A stretch of DNA of 64,000 nucleotides from Caecibacter massiliensis. GTDB taxonomy: Bacteria > Bacillota > Negativicutes > Veillonellales > Megasphaeraceae. The notes beneath the pieces are model-generated. The model was given only the letters and a program-made list of their open reading frames with translations, was not told the DNA's origin and did not search any database. Location: contig LT608311.1 in NCBI GenBank assembly GCA_900095875.1, forward strand, positions 1,364,001 through 1,428,000, in the 5' to 3' direction. Every line of letters starts with the position of its first letter. The stretch's first letter is position 1. Shown piece by piece: positions 9,752 through 17,802 of this stretch. The position numbers were made by a program, and so were the translations under genes.

Positions 9752-9982
9752 ATGAGAAGAGATCGCTCGAGAAAACCGAGAAGAAAAGTATGCAGCTTCT
9801 GTGTCGATCATGCTGAACAGATCGATTACAAAGACGTTGCAAAGCTCCGCCGTTTTACGACCGAACGTGGCAAAATCCTGCCGCGCCGTATCTCCGGCGT
9901 TTGCGCTAAACACCAGCGTAAACTGACGGTTGCTATCAAACGGGCCAGAGCTATCGCTCTGCTTCCGTACACAGCAGACTAA
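9752..9982 (+). CDS. rpsR: 30S ribosomal protein S18
   Basis: 76 residues, basic, with [30 protein letters not shown] and a C-terminal [13 protein letters not shown], all typical of S18. Last gene of the operon, with a GGGAGG ribosome site. Confidence 0.97.
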   Translation: MRRDRSRKPRRKVCSFCVDHAEQIDYKDVAKLRRFTTERGKILPRRISGVCAKHQRKLTVAIKRARAIALLPYTAD

Positions 9983-9991
9983 TCGGATATC

Positions 9992-10048
9992 AAAAAGAGG
10001 ATGCAGCAAAATGTGCTTTACAGCCATTTTGTTACATCCTCTTTTTTG
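9992..10048. terminator. Bidirectional terminator between rpsR and the lipid kinase
   Basis: Long stem AAAAAGAGGATG ... CATCCTCTTTTTT with an inner GCAAAATG/CATTTTG pairing. A-rich and T-rich flanks let it serve both converging genes. Confidence 0.85.
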
Positions 10049-10049
10049 T

Positions 10050-10988
10050 TTAACCTTTGTGAGGAAGCAGATGGACCAGTGGCAGACTGGAAGGAGGCGC
10101 AGATGGGACACAGACATTTAGGAAAGAAGGTAAAATTTCCAGATCCAACGGGAAATCAGGGCCTTTGTCACCATCCATGTTTGTCGTGAGGGTGCCATCG
10201 ATCAGCGTGATTTTCAGATGAGTCGTCGTAGACAGATTCATGTATTCTGAACTCAGGGGCGAGCCGGCAAGAAATTCCGGTATGGCTTTAATCATATCGA
10301 GATAGCTGCAATCCTTGAAGACGCCGACCCAGAGTTTACCATCATCGACCTGAGCAGCCGGTGCGAGATTTCGGAAGCTTCCGACGGAATTAGTCAGCAT
10401 GATGACGATGAGTGGAGAGCGATGGATATAAACGCCGTTATCGTTTTCTATCTTAAACAGGTATGTTTCATGATTTTGCAGGGCTTTCAGGCCCGTCAGA
10501 AAATAGGCAAGAGGGCCAAGCCGTGTTTTTTGCTCAATCGATACATGACTGACGGCTTCAGGCATAAAACCGGCAGCAATGGTGTTGACGAAATAGCGGT
10601 CATTGGCCCGGGCGATATCTACGCGCTGGATATGGGCGTTTTTAAGACCGGCAATGGCTGCTTCCGGATGCAGGGGCATAGAAAGAGCCCGCCCCAGGTC
10701 GTTGACCGTGCCCAGCGGGATGAAGCCAAACGTTATACTGCTCCGTCCGGCAAGGGCCAGACCGTTGACGGTTTCGTTCAATGTACCGTCGCCACCCATG
10801 CAGAAAACGGCATCAAATCCGGTAAGGGAGGCTTCACGGGCCCAGTCAGTCGCATCTCCCGGACCGGTCGTGATGCGCATTTCTACATCGTCATACATCG
10901 TATCCAGCTGGTTTTTTAATGGTTCTTTAAAATACTTGGCCCGTTCACGGCCGGCTGTCGGATTGACAATTAACAAGCACCGACTCAC
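10050..10988 (-). CDS. Diacylglycerol kinase family lipid kinase (YegS/BmrU-like)
   Basis: 312 residues. Signature MGGDGTLNE (residues 64-72) of the DAGK catalytic domain and an N-terminal VNPTAGRERAK nucleotide loop. Phosphorylates a lipid alcohol such as diacylglycerol, or a related lipid, at the inner membrane face; the exact substrate cannot be told. Starts at GTG behind AAGGAGG. Lone gene, convergent with rpsR and divergent from the gamma-glutamyltransferase-like gene. Confidence 0.85.
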   Translation of the reverse strand: MSRCLLIVNPTAGRERAKYFKEPLKNQLDTMYDDVEMRITTGPGDATDWAREASLTGFDAVFCMGGDGTLNETVNGLALAGRSSITFGFIPLGTVNDLGRALSMPLHPEAAIAGLKNAHIQRVDIARANDRYFVNTIAAGFMPEAVSHVSIEQKTRLGPLAYFLTGLKALQNHETYLFKIENDNGVYIHRSPLIVIMLTNSVGSFRNLAPAAQVDDGKLWVGVFKDCSYLDMIKAIPEFLAGSPLSSEYMNLSTTTHLKITLIDGTLTTNMDGDKGPDFPLDLEILPSFLNVCVPSAPPSSLPLVHLLPHKG

Positions 10989-11202
10989 GGTGATTCCTCC
11001 TTTTACGGCAGGACAGACAGAGCTGTCGCAGAAAGTTACATATACATTATTATAGACACAAAACAGATTTTCGGGAAGAGCAGGGACTGCTTTTTTTTAG
11101 AGTGTATTTTATCTGTTCTATACAAAAAGCAGGCTGGTTTTACTGACCCGTGTGAAGGAATGTGATATGATAATCGTATATACAAGGAAAGGGCGTGTTA
11201 AT

Positions 11203-12816
11203 ATGGCAATGACATGGGACGGACAGATATATCCCTATCCCTCGCGGAGAGAAGTCGTCTATGCCCGCCGCGGAATGGTCTGTACATCGCAGACCTTGGC
11301 GGCGCAGGCCGGGCTGGATATGCTGAAGTTGGGAGGCAATGCCGTCGATGCGGCATTGGCTACGGCGATAGCACTGACTGTACTGGAACCAACCAGTAAT
11401 GGCCTGGGCAGTGATGCCTTTGCACTGATATGGATGAAGGGAAAGTTATACGGTCTCAATGGCAGTGGTTGGTCGCCACGTACACTGACCTGGGAAACGC
11501 TGCATGAAAAAGGACTGTCGGAAATTCCCCTTCGCGGCTGGACTCCCGTTATGGTACCGGGGGCGCCGGCAGCATGGGCGGAAATACACAGCCGTTTTGG
11601 AAGACTTCCCTTTGAAGAACTATTTAAACCGGCTATTTCTTATGCAGAGGATGGCTATTCTGTCATGCCCAATCTGGCGGTCATGCTGAAAGAAGGTTAT
11701 GAAAGCTTTGCTCCGTACCGTCATGAACCGGCTTTTAAGGGCTTGTTCGATACCTTTTATGCTGGTGATGTCATTGCCGGTGCGGGAGATATCCTGCGCC
11801 TGCCTCAGCAGGCACGATCCCTGCGCCTCCTGGCCAGGAGCCGGTGCCGGGATCTTTATGAAGGGGAAATCGCTACAGCCATCGATGATTGGTCGAAAAA
11901 GACGGGCGGATATCTTCGCAAAGAGGATTTGATGGATTACCGGCCTCAGTGGGTCCAGCCAATCCATACGAATTACAGAGGCTATGATGTCTGGGAAATT
12001 CCGCCCAATGGCCATGGACTGGTCGTACTCATGGCTCTGAATATTGCCAGTGGTTTTTCCTTTGCAGAGCGGGATACGGTTGAAACGTTCCACCGCCAGA
12101 TTGAATCGATGAAACTGGCTTTTGCCGACGGGCGTGAATACATAGCCGATCCCCGTTTTATGAACACGTCTGTAGAAGACTGGCTTTCTGAATCCTATGC
12201 AGTCCGGAGGCGGGCAGAAATCGGGGATATGGCACTGATGCCCAGGCCAGTCAGTCCCAATAATGGCGGGACGGTCTATCTCTGTTCGGCTGATGGAGAA
12301 GGCAACATGGTATCGTATATCCAAAGTAATTATACGGGGTTTGGTTCGGGCATCGTCATTCCGGGATATGGAGTGGCCCTCAGTGACAGGGGCAATAATT
12401 TCAGCATGGACCCACGGAGCGACAATTGTGCCGGTCCGCGAAAAAAATCCTACCACACAATCATTCCCGGTTTTCTGTCACGGGACGGGCAGGCTGTAGG
12501 ACCGTTTGGTGTCATGGGAGCGTTCATGCAGCCCCAGGGACAGTTCCAGGTACTGATGAATACGATAGATTTCCATCTTAATCCTCAGGCGGCACTTGAT
12601 GCGCCACGCTGGCAGTGGGTAGGCGGTAAACGCATCGAAGTGGAAGCGGCCGTTCCGGCGGCGGTTGTTGAAGGGCTGCGCCGTAAAGGCCATGAGGTAA
12701 TAGTAAATGCTGATCCTATTCCCTATGGACGGGGGCAGATTATCTGGCGCAATGAACAGGGAGTTCTTTCCGGTGCGACAGAACCCCGGGCAGATGGTGC
12801 TGTTGCGGCATGGTAA
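11203..12816 (+). CDS. Gamma-glutamyltransferase family protein
   Basis: 537 residues from the ATG at 11203, which sits behind AAGGAAAGGG; an upstream in-frame ATG at 11152 would add 17 residues unlike the family. Ntn-hydrolase of the GGT superfamily: GGNAVDAALATAIALTVLEP near the N terminus, and the autoprocessing/nucleophile region NGGTVYLCSADGEGN with the presumed catalytic Thr at about residue 357. No signal peptide, so it is likely a cytoplasmic YwrD-type member. Possible roles are glutathione or gamma-glutamyl compound hydrolysis; the substrate is not predictable. Apparently monocistronic. Confidence 0.88.
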   Translation: MAMTWDGQIYPYPSRREVVYARRGMVCTSQTLAAQAGLDMLKLGGNAVDAALATAIALTVLEPTSNGLGSDAFALIWMKGKLYGLNGSGWSPRTLTWETLHEKGLSEIPLRGWTPVMVPGAPAAWAEIHSRFGRLPFEELFKPAISYAEDGYSVMPNLAVMLKEGYESFAPYRHEPAFKGLFDTFYAGDVIAGAGDILRLPQQARSLRLLARSRCRDLYEGEIATAIDDWSKKTGGYLRKEDLMDYRPQWVQPIHTNYRGYDVWEIPPNGHGLVVLMALNIASGFSFAERDTVETFHRQIESMKLAFADGREYIADPRFMNTSVEDWLSESYAVRRRAEIGDMALMPRPVSPNNGGTVYLCSADGEGNMVSYIQSNYTGFGSGIVIPGYGVALSDRGNNFSMDPRSDNCAGPRKKSYHTIIPGFLSRDGQAVGPFGVMGAFMQPQGQFQVLMNTIDFHLNPQAALDAPRWQWVGGKRIEVEAAVPAAVVEGLRRKGHEVIVNADPIPYGRGQIIWRNEQGVLSGATEPRADGAVAAW

Positions 12817-12886
12817 AGGTATAAATAGAAGGCAGTGATAAGGTAAAAGCTATTCTTTTTTAGCACATTGCAATGCCAACTTAGAA

Positions 12887-12915
12887 TTGACATTTTACAA
12901 TTGCAATTCTATAAT
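12887..12915 (+). promoter_or_regulatory. Consensus promoter of the UxaA/aldolase operon
   Basis: -35 TTGACA (12887-12892), 17-bp spacer, -10 TATAAT (12910-12915): a perfect sigma-70 type promoter, which implies repression when its substrate is absent. The operator lies just downstream. Confidence 0.9.
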
Positions 12916-12926
12916 GAGAGTATACA

Positions 12927-12960
12927 GGACGTATATACACAATAGGTCTTATATACAAAC
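12927..12960. promoter_or_regulatory. 34-bp palindromic operator, copy A
   Basis: Half-sites GGACGTATATAC (12927-12938) and, on the other strand, GTTTGTATATAA. Starts 11 bp after the -10 box, so a bound protein would cover the transcription start. One of six sites in the window with the same spacing and placement. Confidence 0.7.
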
Positions 12961-13046
12961 AGGAACTTGCCATAACCTGTCAGCTAAGGAGTGGTTATCC
13001 TGGGTGTATGGTATATTTTGAACTACAAGAGGGAGGTTTCATTTTC

Positions 13047-13331
13047 ATGATTAATGCAATGATTATCGATGAAAAAGACAACGTTGCTGTCGTCATCGAA
13101 CCGGTAAAGAAAGGCGATACGGTTTCTTACGTTGACAAAAACAAGAAGACCGTTTCCTTTACTGCCGTAGAAGATGTCCAGATTTATCACAAAATCGCCA
13201 TCAAAGATATTCCGGCCGATGCACCAATCGTTAAATATGGTGAACATATTGGTCATGCTGCCCGTGATATCAAACAAGGCGAACACGTACACGAACACAA
13301 TGTTAAATCCGTTCGTGAAAATTTGGGCTAA
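13047..13331 (+). CDS. UxaA-type hydro-lyase, small SAF-domain subunit
   Basis: 94 residues from the ATG at 13047, which has GAGGGAGG before it (an upstream in-frame ATG at 13008 lacks a site). Matches the N-terminal SAF domain of altronate/galactarate dehydratase-type enzymes: central GDTVSYVD and terminal YGEHIGHAARDIKQGEHVH. In split enzymes this chain pairs with a large UxaA subunit, encoded 15 bases downstream. Sulfolactate sulfo-lyase SuyA has the same architecture, so substrate assignment is open. First gene of an operator-controlled operon. Confidence 0.88.
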   Translation: MINAMIIDEKDNVAVVIEPVKKGDTVSYVDKNKKTVSFTAVEDVQIYHKIAIKDIPADAPIVKYGEHIGHAARDIKQGEHVHEHNVKSVRENLG

Positions 13332-13346
13332 GAGGAGGAAATCATA

Positions 13347-14507
13347 ATGAAATTTTGGGGTTATAAACGTCCGGATGGACGCGTAGGTGTCCGTAATCAT
13401 GTATTAATTCTGCCGGCCAGTGTCTGTGCTTCTGATACGACCCGTATCATTGCCTCCCAGGTCAATGGCGCCGTTACCTTCAACAATCAGAACGGCTGTT
13501 CCCAGGTACCGCCTGACCAGCAGCTTACCATGGATGTAGAAGCCGGTTATGCTGCTAATCCAAACGTCTATGGTACGGTCGTCGTTTCTCTGGGCTGCGA
13601 AAACTGTCAGATGGACCTGGTAGTCAAAGCTATCCAGGAACGGACGAACAAGCCGCTCAAACAGGTCATTATCCAGGAAGAAGGCGGCACGCTGAAAGCT
13701 ATTGACAAAGCGGTCCGCTATGCCAAGGAAATGGTACAGGAAGCCAGCATGCTGCGCCGTGAAGAATGCGACATGAGCAAACTCATCGTCGGTACCGAAT
13801 GCGGTGGTTCCGACCCGACATCTGGCCTGGCTGCCAACCCGACCATCGGTGAACTGAGCGACCGTCTCGTTGACCTCGGTGCTACGTCTATCCTGAGCGA
13901 AACGACGGAATTCATCGGTGCAGAACACATCCTCGCCCGCCGTGGTAAAGATGAAAAAGTAAAAGAACAGATCCTCGGTATCGTACACCGTTATGAACAT
14001 GCCCTGCAGCTCGTCGGCGAAGAAGTCCGTGAAGGCAATCCGAGCCCGGGCAATAAAGCCGGTGGTCTGACGACGCTGGAAGAAAAATCGCTGGGATGCA
14101 TCCATAAGGGCGGCCATCGCACGATTCAGGCTGTATATGACTATGGCAAACAGGTCGATACGACAGGCCTGGTCATCATGGATACTCCGGGGAACGACCC
14201 GTCTTCTGTAGCCGGCATGGTAGCAGGCGGCTGCCAGGTAGTTGTATTTTCTACGGGCCGTGGCACGCCGACAGGCAATCCAATCGTACCGGTCATCAAA
14301 ATCACGGGCAATAAACTGACATTCCAGAATATGGAAGACAATATCGATTACGATGCCAGCCCGGTTATCTATGGCAAAAAGACCATGGGTGAACAGGGCG
14401 ATGAACTCCTGGCTATGACTATGGAAGTCGTCAACGGCAAGCAGTCTAAAGCAGAATCTCTGGGCTATACGGAAATGGCTATTGCCCGTGTCTGCAACTA
14501 CGTTTAA
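13347..14507 (+). CDS. UxaA-type hydro-lyase, large subunit (altronate/galactarate dehydratase-like)
   Basis: 386 residues. C-terminal catalytic domain of the UxaA/GarD family: starts FWGYKRPDGRVGVRNHVLIL, then SLGCENCQMD, GTECGGSDPTSGLAANPT and a late GRGTPTGNPIVPVIKITGN. These iron-dependent enzymes dehydrate sugar acids to 2-keto-3-deoxy acids. Coupling to an HpcH/HpaI aldolase gene suggests a galactarate/altronate-like substrate, cleaved after dehydration. SuyB (sulfolactate) is the main alternative. Cytoplasmic. Confidence 0.88.
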   Translation: MKFWGYKRPDGRVGVRNHVLILPASVCASDTTRIIASQVNGAVTFNNQNGCSQVPPDQQLTMDVEAGYAANPNVYGTVVVSLGCENCQMDLVVKAIQERTNKPLKQVIIQEEGGTLKAIDKAVRYAKEMVQEASMLRREECDMSKLIVGTECGGSDPTSGLAANPTIGELSDRLVDLGATSILSETTEFIGAEHILARRGKDEKVKEQILGIVHRYEHALQLVGEEVREGNPSPGNKAGGLTTLEEKSLGCIHKGGHRTIQAVYDYGKQVDTTGLVIMDTPGNDPSSVAGMVAGGCQVVVFSTGRGTPTGNPIVPVIKITGNKLTFQNMEDNIDYDASPVIYGKKTMGEQGDELLAMTMEVVNGKQSKAESLGYTEMAIARVCNYV

Positions 14508-14518
14508 TCATTATGGCA

Positions 14519-14551
14519 TACAGGCGCAGCGGTACAGACGTTACGCCTGTA
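14519..14551 (+). other. Intercistronic hairpin
   Basis: Stem TACAGGCG (14519-14526) / CGCCTGTA (14544-14551) between the large UxaA subunit and the aldolase, without an immediate T run. May partly terminate or protect mRNA. A TATAAT-like stretch follows at about 14561 but has no matching -35. Confidence 0.5.
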
Positions 14552-14594
14552 CGCTATGTTATAATATTTTATATTCCAAGAGGAGTTTTGTCGC

Positions 14595-15356
14595 ATGAGC
14601 AAATTCAAAGAACGTTTAAAGAATGGTGAAAAGCTCTTTGGGCCTTTTATCAACATGAATTACCCCGCTGTCGTAGAAGTAGCCGGTATGGCTGGCTTTG
14701 ATTTCTGCATCATCGATAATGAACACGGTGAAATTCCGGTAGAAGGAACGCTGGATATGATCCGCGCCTGCAAACTTGCTGGCATTCCATCCATTGTCCG
14801 CGTCTATGAAGGAAACCCGGAACTCATTGATAAGGCCCTGGATCTCGGTGCCGATGGTGTACAGATTCCGAATATTGGATCCAAAGAAGCTGCTGAAATC
14901 GCTGTCAGCGCCGCTAAATTTGCGCCAGAAGGAAGCCGTGGATGCAACCGGTATGTTCGTGCTGGCAAATATGGCTCTATTGATAAAGCTGATTTCTTTG
15001 GCAAGGCAAATGACGAAACGGCTGTCATTCTCCAGGTTGAAGGTCAGGACGGTGTACAGGCTCTGCCAGATATCCTGAAAGTCAAAGGCTTTGATGTATT
15101 GTTTGTCGGACCCTATGATTTATCTGCTTCCCTGGGAATCCCGGGACAGGTCAATCATCCGAAAGTCATTGCCCAGATGGAAGAAATCATGCGTCAGGCT
15201 AAAGAAGTCGGCGTAGCTGTCGGTTTCTTCTGCGATGATGTGGCAACGGCTGTAGAATGGAAAAACCGTGGCGTTCAGTACGTTTCCTTCTCTTCTGATA
15301 TTGGACAGCTCTACGAACGCTTTAAAGAAGCAGCTGACGGATTTGCCAAAGGCTGA
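14595..15356 (+). CDS. HpcH/HpaI family aldolase (2-keto-3-deoxy acid aldolase)
   Basis: 253 residues of the metal-dependent class II pyruvate aldolases (HpaI, GarL, RhmA). Motifs: FCIIDNEHGEIP (catalytic His region), LDLGADGVQIPN, and LFVGPYDLSASLG. Cleaves 2-keto-3-deoxy sugar acids to pyruvate and an aldehyde. It follows the UxaA dehydratase pair, a dehydratase-aldolase sequence like galactarate or glucarate catabolism; the pyruvate would feed the PFOR encoded 8 kb on. Good AAGAGGAG site before the ATG. Confidence 0.9.
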   Translation: MSKFKERLKNGEKLFGPFINMNYPAVVEVAGMAGFDFCIIDNEHGEIPVEGTLDMIRACKLAGIPSIVRVYEGNPELIDKALDLGADGVQIPNIGSKEAAEIAVSAAKFAPEGSRGCNRYVRAGKYGSIDKADFFGKANDETAVILQVEGQDGVQALPDILKVKGFDVLFVGPYDLSASLGIPGQVNHPKVIAQMEEIMRQAKEVGVAVGFFCDDVATAVEWKNRGVQYVSFSSDIGQLYERFKEAADGFAKG

Positions 15357-15371
15357 TTATAGAAACGGTAA

Positions 15372-15408
15372 GGCAAAGAAAGGCACTGGCGTGTGCTTTT
15401 CTTTGTCC
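15372..15408 (+). other. Intercistronic hairpin
   Basis: Imperfect stem between GGCAAAGAAAGGCAC and GTGCTTTTCTTTGTCC, in the 95-base gap before the next gene. Likely tunes relative expression inside the operon. Confidence 0.45.
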
Positions 15409-15451
15409 CTGCCTTTGTGAAATTTAGCACATTAAAGGAGTCGATTCACCT

Positions 15452-16900
15452 ATGATGACAGGTAAGGAATATAAAGAAAGCTTGCGGAAACGTAATATCG
15501 TCGTATATCTTCAGGGCAAACAGATTCCGGCTAAAGAATTGCCGGACCATCCCTTCATCCGTGGCCATGTTAATTCCGCTTCCGTAACGTATGACCTGGC
15601 CTTTGACCCGGCATATGAAAACCTGATGACGGCGACATCCCACCTGACGGGCAAAAAAATCAACCGCTTCACCCATATTCACCAGAGTGTGGAAGATCTG
15701 GTCAAAAAAGTCAAAATGCTGCGCATGCTCTCCCTCAAAACGGGGACCTGCTATCAGCGCTGCGTCGGCTTTGATGCCATGAATGCCACCTATGGCACGA
15801 CCTTTGAAATGGACCAGAAATATGGAACCCATTATCATGAACGGTTCAAGAAGTTCCTCGAATACATCCAGGATACGGACTTCATGGTATCCGGTGCCAT
15901 GACCGATCCGAAAGGCGACCGCAGCAAACGGCCGAGCCAGCAGAGTGACCCTGATTTGTTCGTCCACGTCGTGGAAAAGAATGACAAGGGTATCGTCATC
16001 CGCGGCGCCAAGGCCCATATGACGGGGATGGTCAACAGCCATGAAATGCTGATTATGCCGACCATGAGCCTGAAACCGGAAGACAAAGATTACGCTGTCT
16101 GCTGTGCGCTGCCAGTCGATGCACCGGGGGTACTGCACATCTTCGGCCGCCAGAGCAATGATGGCCGTAAACTGGAAGGAGATATCGATCAGGGCAATGC
16201 CAAGTACGGTATCGTCGGCGGCGAATGCCTGACGGTCCTGAATGACGTCTTCGTACCGTGGGAACGGGTATTCATGTGCGGGGAAACGGATTTTGCCGGC
16301 ATGCTGGTAACGCGGTTTGCCAGCTACCACCGCCAGAACTACGGCGGCTGTAAGGGCGGCGTATCGGATATCGTCATCGGTGCAGCGGCAGCTATGGCCG
16401 ATATGAACGGCTATGCCAAAGCCAGCCACATCAAATCGAAGATTAACGAAATGATCCACCTGACAGAAACGCTGTATGCGTGCTCCATCGCATGCTCAGC
16501 CGAAGGGGTACAGCTGCCGAGCGGCCAGTATTTCGTCAACATGCTGCTGGCAAACGTAAGCAAGCACAACGTCACGCGGTATATCTATGAAATCGACCGG
16601 CTGGCCCAGGATATTGCCGGCGGGTTCATTGCCACACTTCCGAGCCAGGCAGACCTGGAAAGCCCGGAAATAGGTAAATACGTAGAAAAATACTTCAAAG
16701 GCGTCGACGGCGTATCGACGGCAGACCGCATGCGGGTAGCCCGTCTGATCGAAGTGATGACAGGTGGCACGGCATTGGTAGAAAGCATGCATGGCGCGGG
16801 CAGCCCGCAGGCCCAGGAAGTTATGTACTCCAAACTGGCAAATCTGGAAGCGAAAAAGAAAGCAGCTCTCAAGATTGCCGGCGTTAAAGTAGAAGACTGA
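15452..16900 (+). CDS. 4-hydroxybutyryl-CoA dehydratase / HpaB-family paralogue
   Basis: 482 residues, collinear with 4-hydroxybutyryl-CoA dehydratase (AbfD), a flavin and [4Fe-4S] radical dehydratase. The four cluster ligands known from AbfD are kept: Cys100 and Cys104 (TCYQRCVG), His293 and Cys300 (YHRQNYGGC). The FAD-site AMTDPKGDR and RGAKAH are present. It is clearly more divergent than the second copy at 50399: the C-terminal RTESMHGAGSPQAQR of true AbfD reads LVESMHGAGSPQAQE. Its place after an aldolase, without MaoC or acyl-CoA dehydrogenase, suggests a different substrate. It might act on a hydroxyacyl-CoA or a free hydroxy acid; neither is proven. Confidence 0.85.
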   Translation: MMTGKEYKESLRKRNIVVYLQGKQIPAKELPDHPFIRGHVNSASVTYDLAFDPAYENLMTATSHLTGKKINRFTHIHQSVEDLVKKVKMLRMLSLKTGTCYQRCVGFDAMNATYGTTFEMDQKYGTHYHERFKKFLEYIQDTDFMVSGAMTDPKGDRSKRPSQQSDPDLFVHVVEKNDKGIVIRGAKAHMTGMVNSHEMLIMPTMSLKPEDKDYAVCCALPVDAPGVLHIFGRQSNDGRKLEGDIDQGNAKYGIVGGECLTVLNDVFVPWERVFMCGETDFAGMLVTRFASYHRQNYGGCKGGVSDIVIGAAAAMADMNGYAKASHIKSKINEMIHLTETLYACSIACSAEGVQLPSGQYFVNMLLANVSKHNVTRYIYEIDRLAQDIAGGFIATLPSQADLESPEIGKYVEKYFKGVDGVSTADRMRVARLIEVMTGGTALVESMHGAGSPQAQEVMYSKLANLEAKKKAALKIAGVKVED

Positions 16901-16907
16901 GGCGCGT

Positions 16908-17204
16908 ATGATTGTCGGTGTTAAGTTCTGTGGTAATTGCAATCCTTTCATCGAAACGCCAACACTGCTTAAAAGGCTGATAGCGGCGGCCCCGGACTTA
17001 GAATTCCGCATTATCAGCCGTACGCTGCCGCATTGGGATGTTACCCTACTTTTGAACGCCTGCCCGGCAGGCTGTCTGAAAGAGAAAGAATATAGGAATC
17101 CTGTCGTTGTCAGCGGATTGTCAGTGGAGCATTGGGATGTAGATGAAGGAGAATTGGTGCAGAAAGTTATTGCGGCCATCCGTTGTAAATTACCGGCAAT
17201 GTAA
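16908..17204 (+). CDS. Small CGNC-motif protein, 98 aa
   Basis: Not assigned. The N terminus MIVGVKFCGNCNP has a beta strand followed by a CxxC pair (Cys8, Cys11), reminiscent of thioredoxin-like or small metal-binding proteins, then two more cysteines (NACPAGCLKEKEY). Starts 7 bases after the AbfD-like gene, so it is almost certainly cotranscribed and may be an accessory (iron-sulfur or redox) factor for it. Last gene before a strong terminator. Confidence 0.7.
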   Translation: MIVGVKFCGNCNPFIETPTLLKRLIAAAPDLEFRIISRTLPHWDVTLLLNACPAGCLKEKEYRNPVVVSGLSVEHWDVDEGELVQKVIAAIRCKLPAM

Positions 17205-17265
17205 CAGGCAGAGTATGTTTGCATATAGTGCAAAAATATACAAAAAAATAGTATAAAGCAAATAT

Positions 17266-17313
17266 CAAATCCCTGAACTTTACTTCATAAGTAAAGTTCA
17301 GGGATTTGTTTTG
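17266..17313 (+). terminator. Terminator of the UxaA/aldolase operon
   Basis: Perfect 20-bp stem (17266-17285 with 17290-17309), CATA loop, then TTTTG. Confidence 0.9.
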
Positions 17314-17374
17314 TCAAGTGATATAATCCATGTTGATAAAAAGTCGATACAAAAAATGCATGGATGGGTACGGG

Positions 17375-17447
17375 GCATTGCTTATTTATAAAGATTGAAA
17401 AAATATAAATTCTAAGTATTGACGCTATAGGGAGAAAAACGTATAAT
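17375..17447 (+). promoter_or_regulatory. MFS1 promoter with conserved upstream block
   Basis: -35 TTGACG (17419-17424), 17-bp spacer, -10 TATAAT (17442-17447). The 44 bases upstream of the -35 (17375-17418) are nearly identical to those of MFS2 (19383-19426) and are AT-rich, like an UP element or activator site. Confidence 0.85.
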
Positions 17448-17460
17448 ATACGTGTAATCA

Positions 17461-17494
17461 ATTCGCATATACGTTATGTTTCTTATATATGAAT
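17461..17494. promoter_or_regulatory. 34-bp palindromic operator, copy B
   Basis: Half-sites ATTCGCATATAC and, reversed, ATTCATATATAA. Begins 13 bp after the -10 box. Confidence 0.75.
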
Positions 17495-17802
17495 AATGAC
17501 ATGTATGCAGAGATGAGATGCAGACGAAAGTTTTTATTTAAAAATGGGATACTAGTGTTACTAAAAAGAATCCCATGGACAGACGTTGTAGATAACACGA
17601 TGCAACACAAAACAATCCGGCGTTTTTAGTATTGATAGGAAAGCGGGGTGAATCCGAATCTGGTTTCGATGTTCTTTATTTATGTATTATAAGATTGTGA
17701 AATAGAGAACGCAGGATGTAGCATTTGTGATGCAGGTGACTATCGACCCCGTATTAAACGGGCTCACTATAGAAGGTATGAATCTTAGTGGAGGTGGCTG
17801 TT
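17495..17802 (+). other. Long structured 5' leader of MFS1
   Basis: About 350 bases separate the promoter from the start codon. Blocks shared with the MFS2 leader are GGGATACTAGTGTTA (17547-17561), GTAGATAACACGATGCA (from 17588), a GGGGTGAAT block with a possible 14-codon leader peptide (GTG 17648 to TAA 17692), and a hairpin 17748-17762 (CCCGT/ACGGG) inside a TGCAG-GTG-TATCGA ... GGGCTCA frame. This looks like a cis-regulatory RNA or a set of DNA sites; no known riboswitch class was recognised. Confidence 0.5.

Noticed and set aside
11080-11099. Terminator-like AGCAG/CTGCT hairpin with T run between the lipid kinase and GGT-like genes
   Set aside because: Stem of only 5 bp between divergent genes; nothing upstream for it to terminate.
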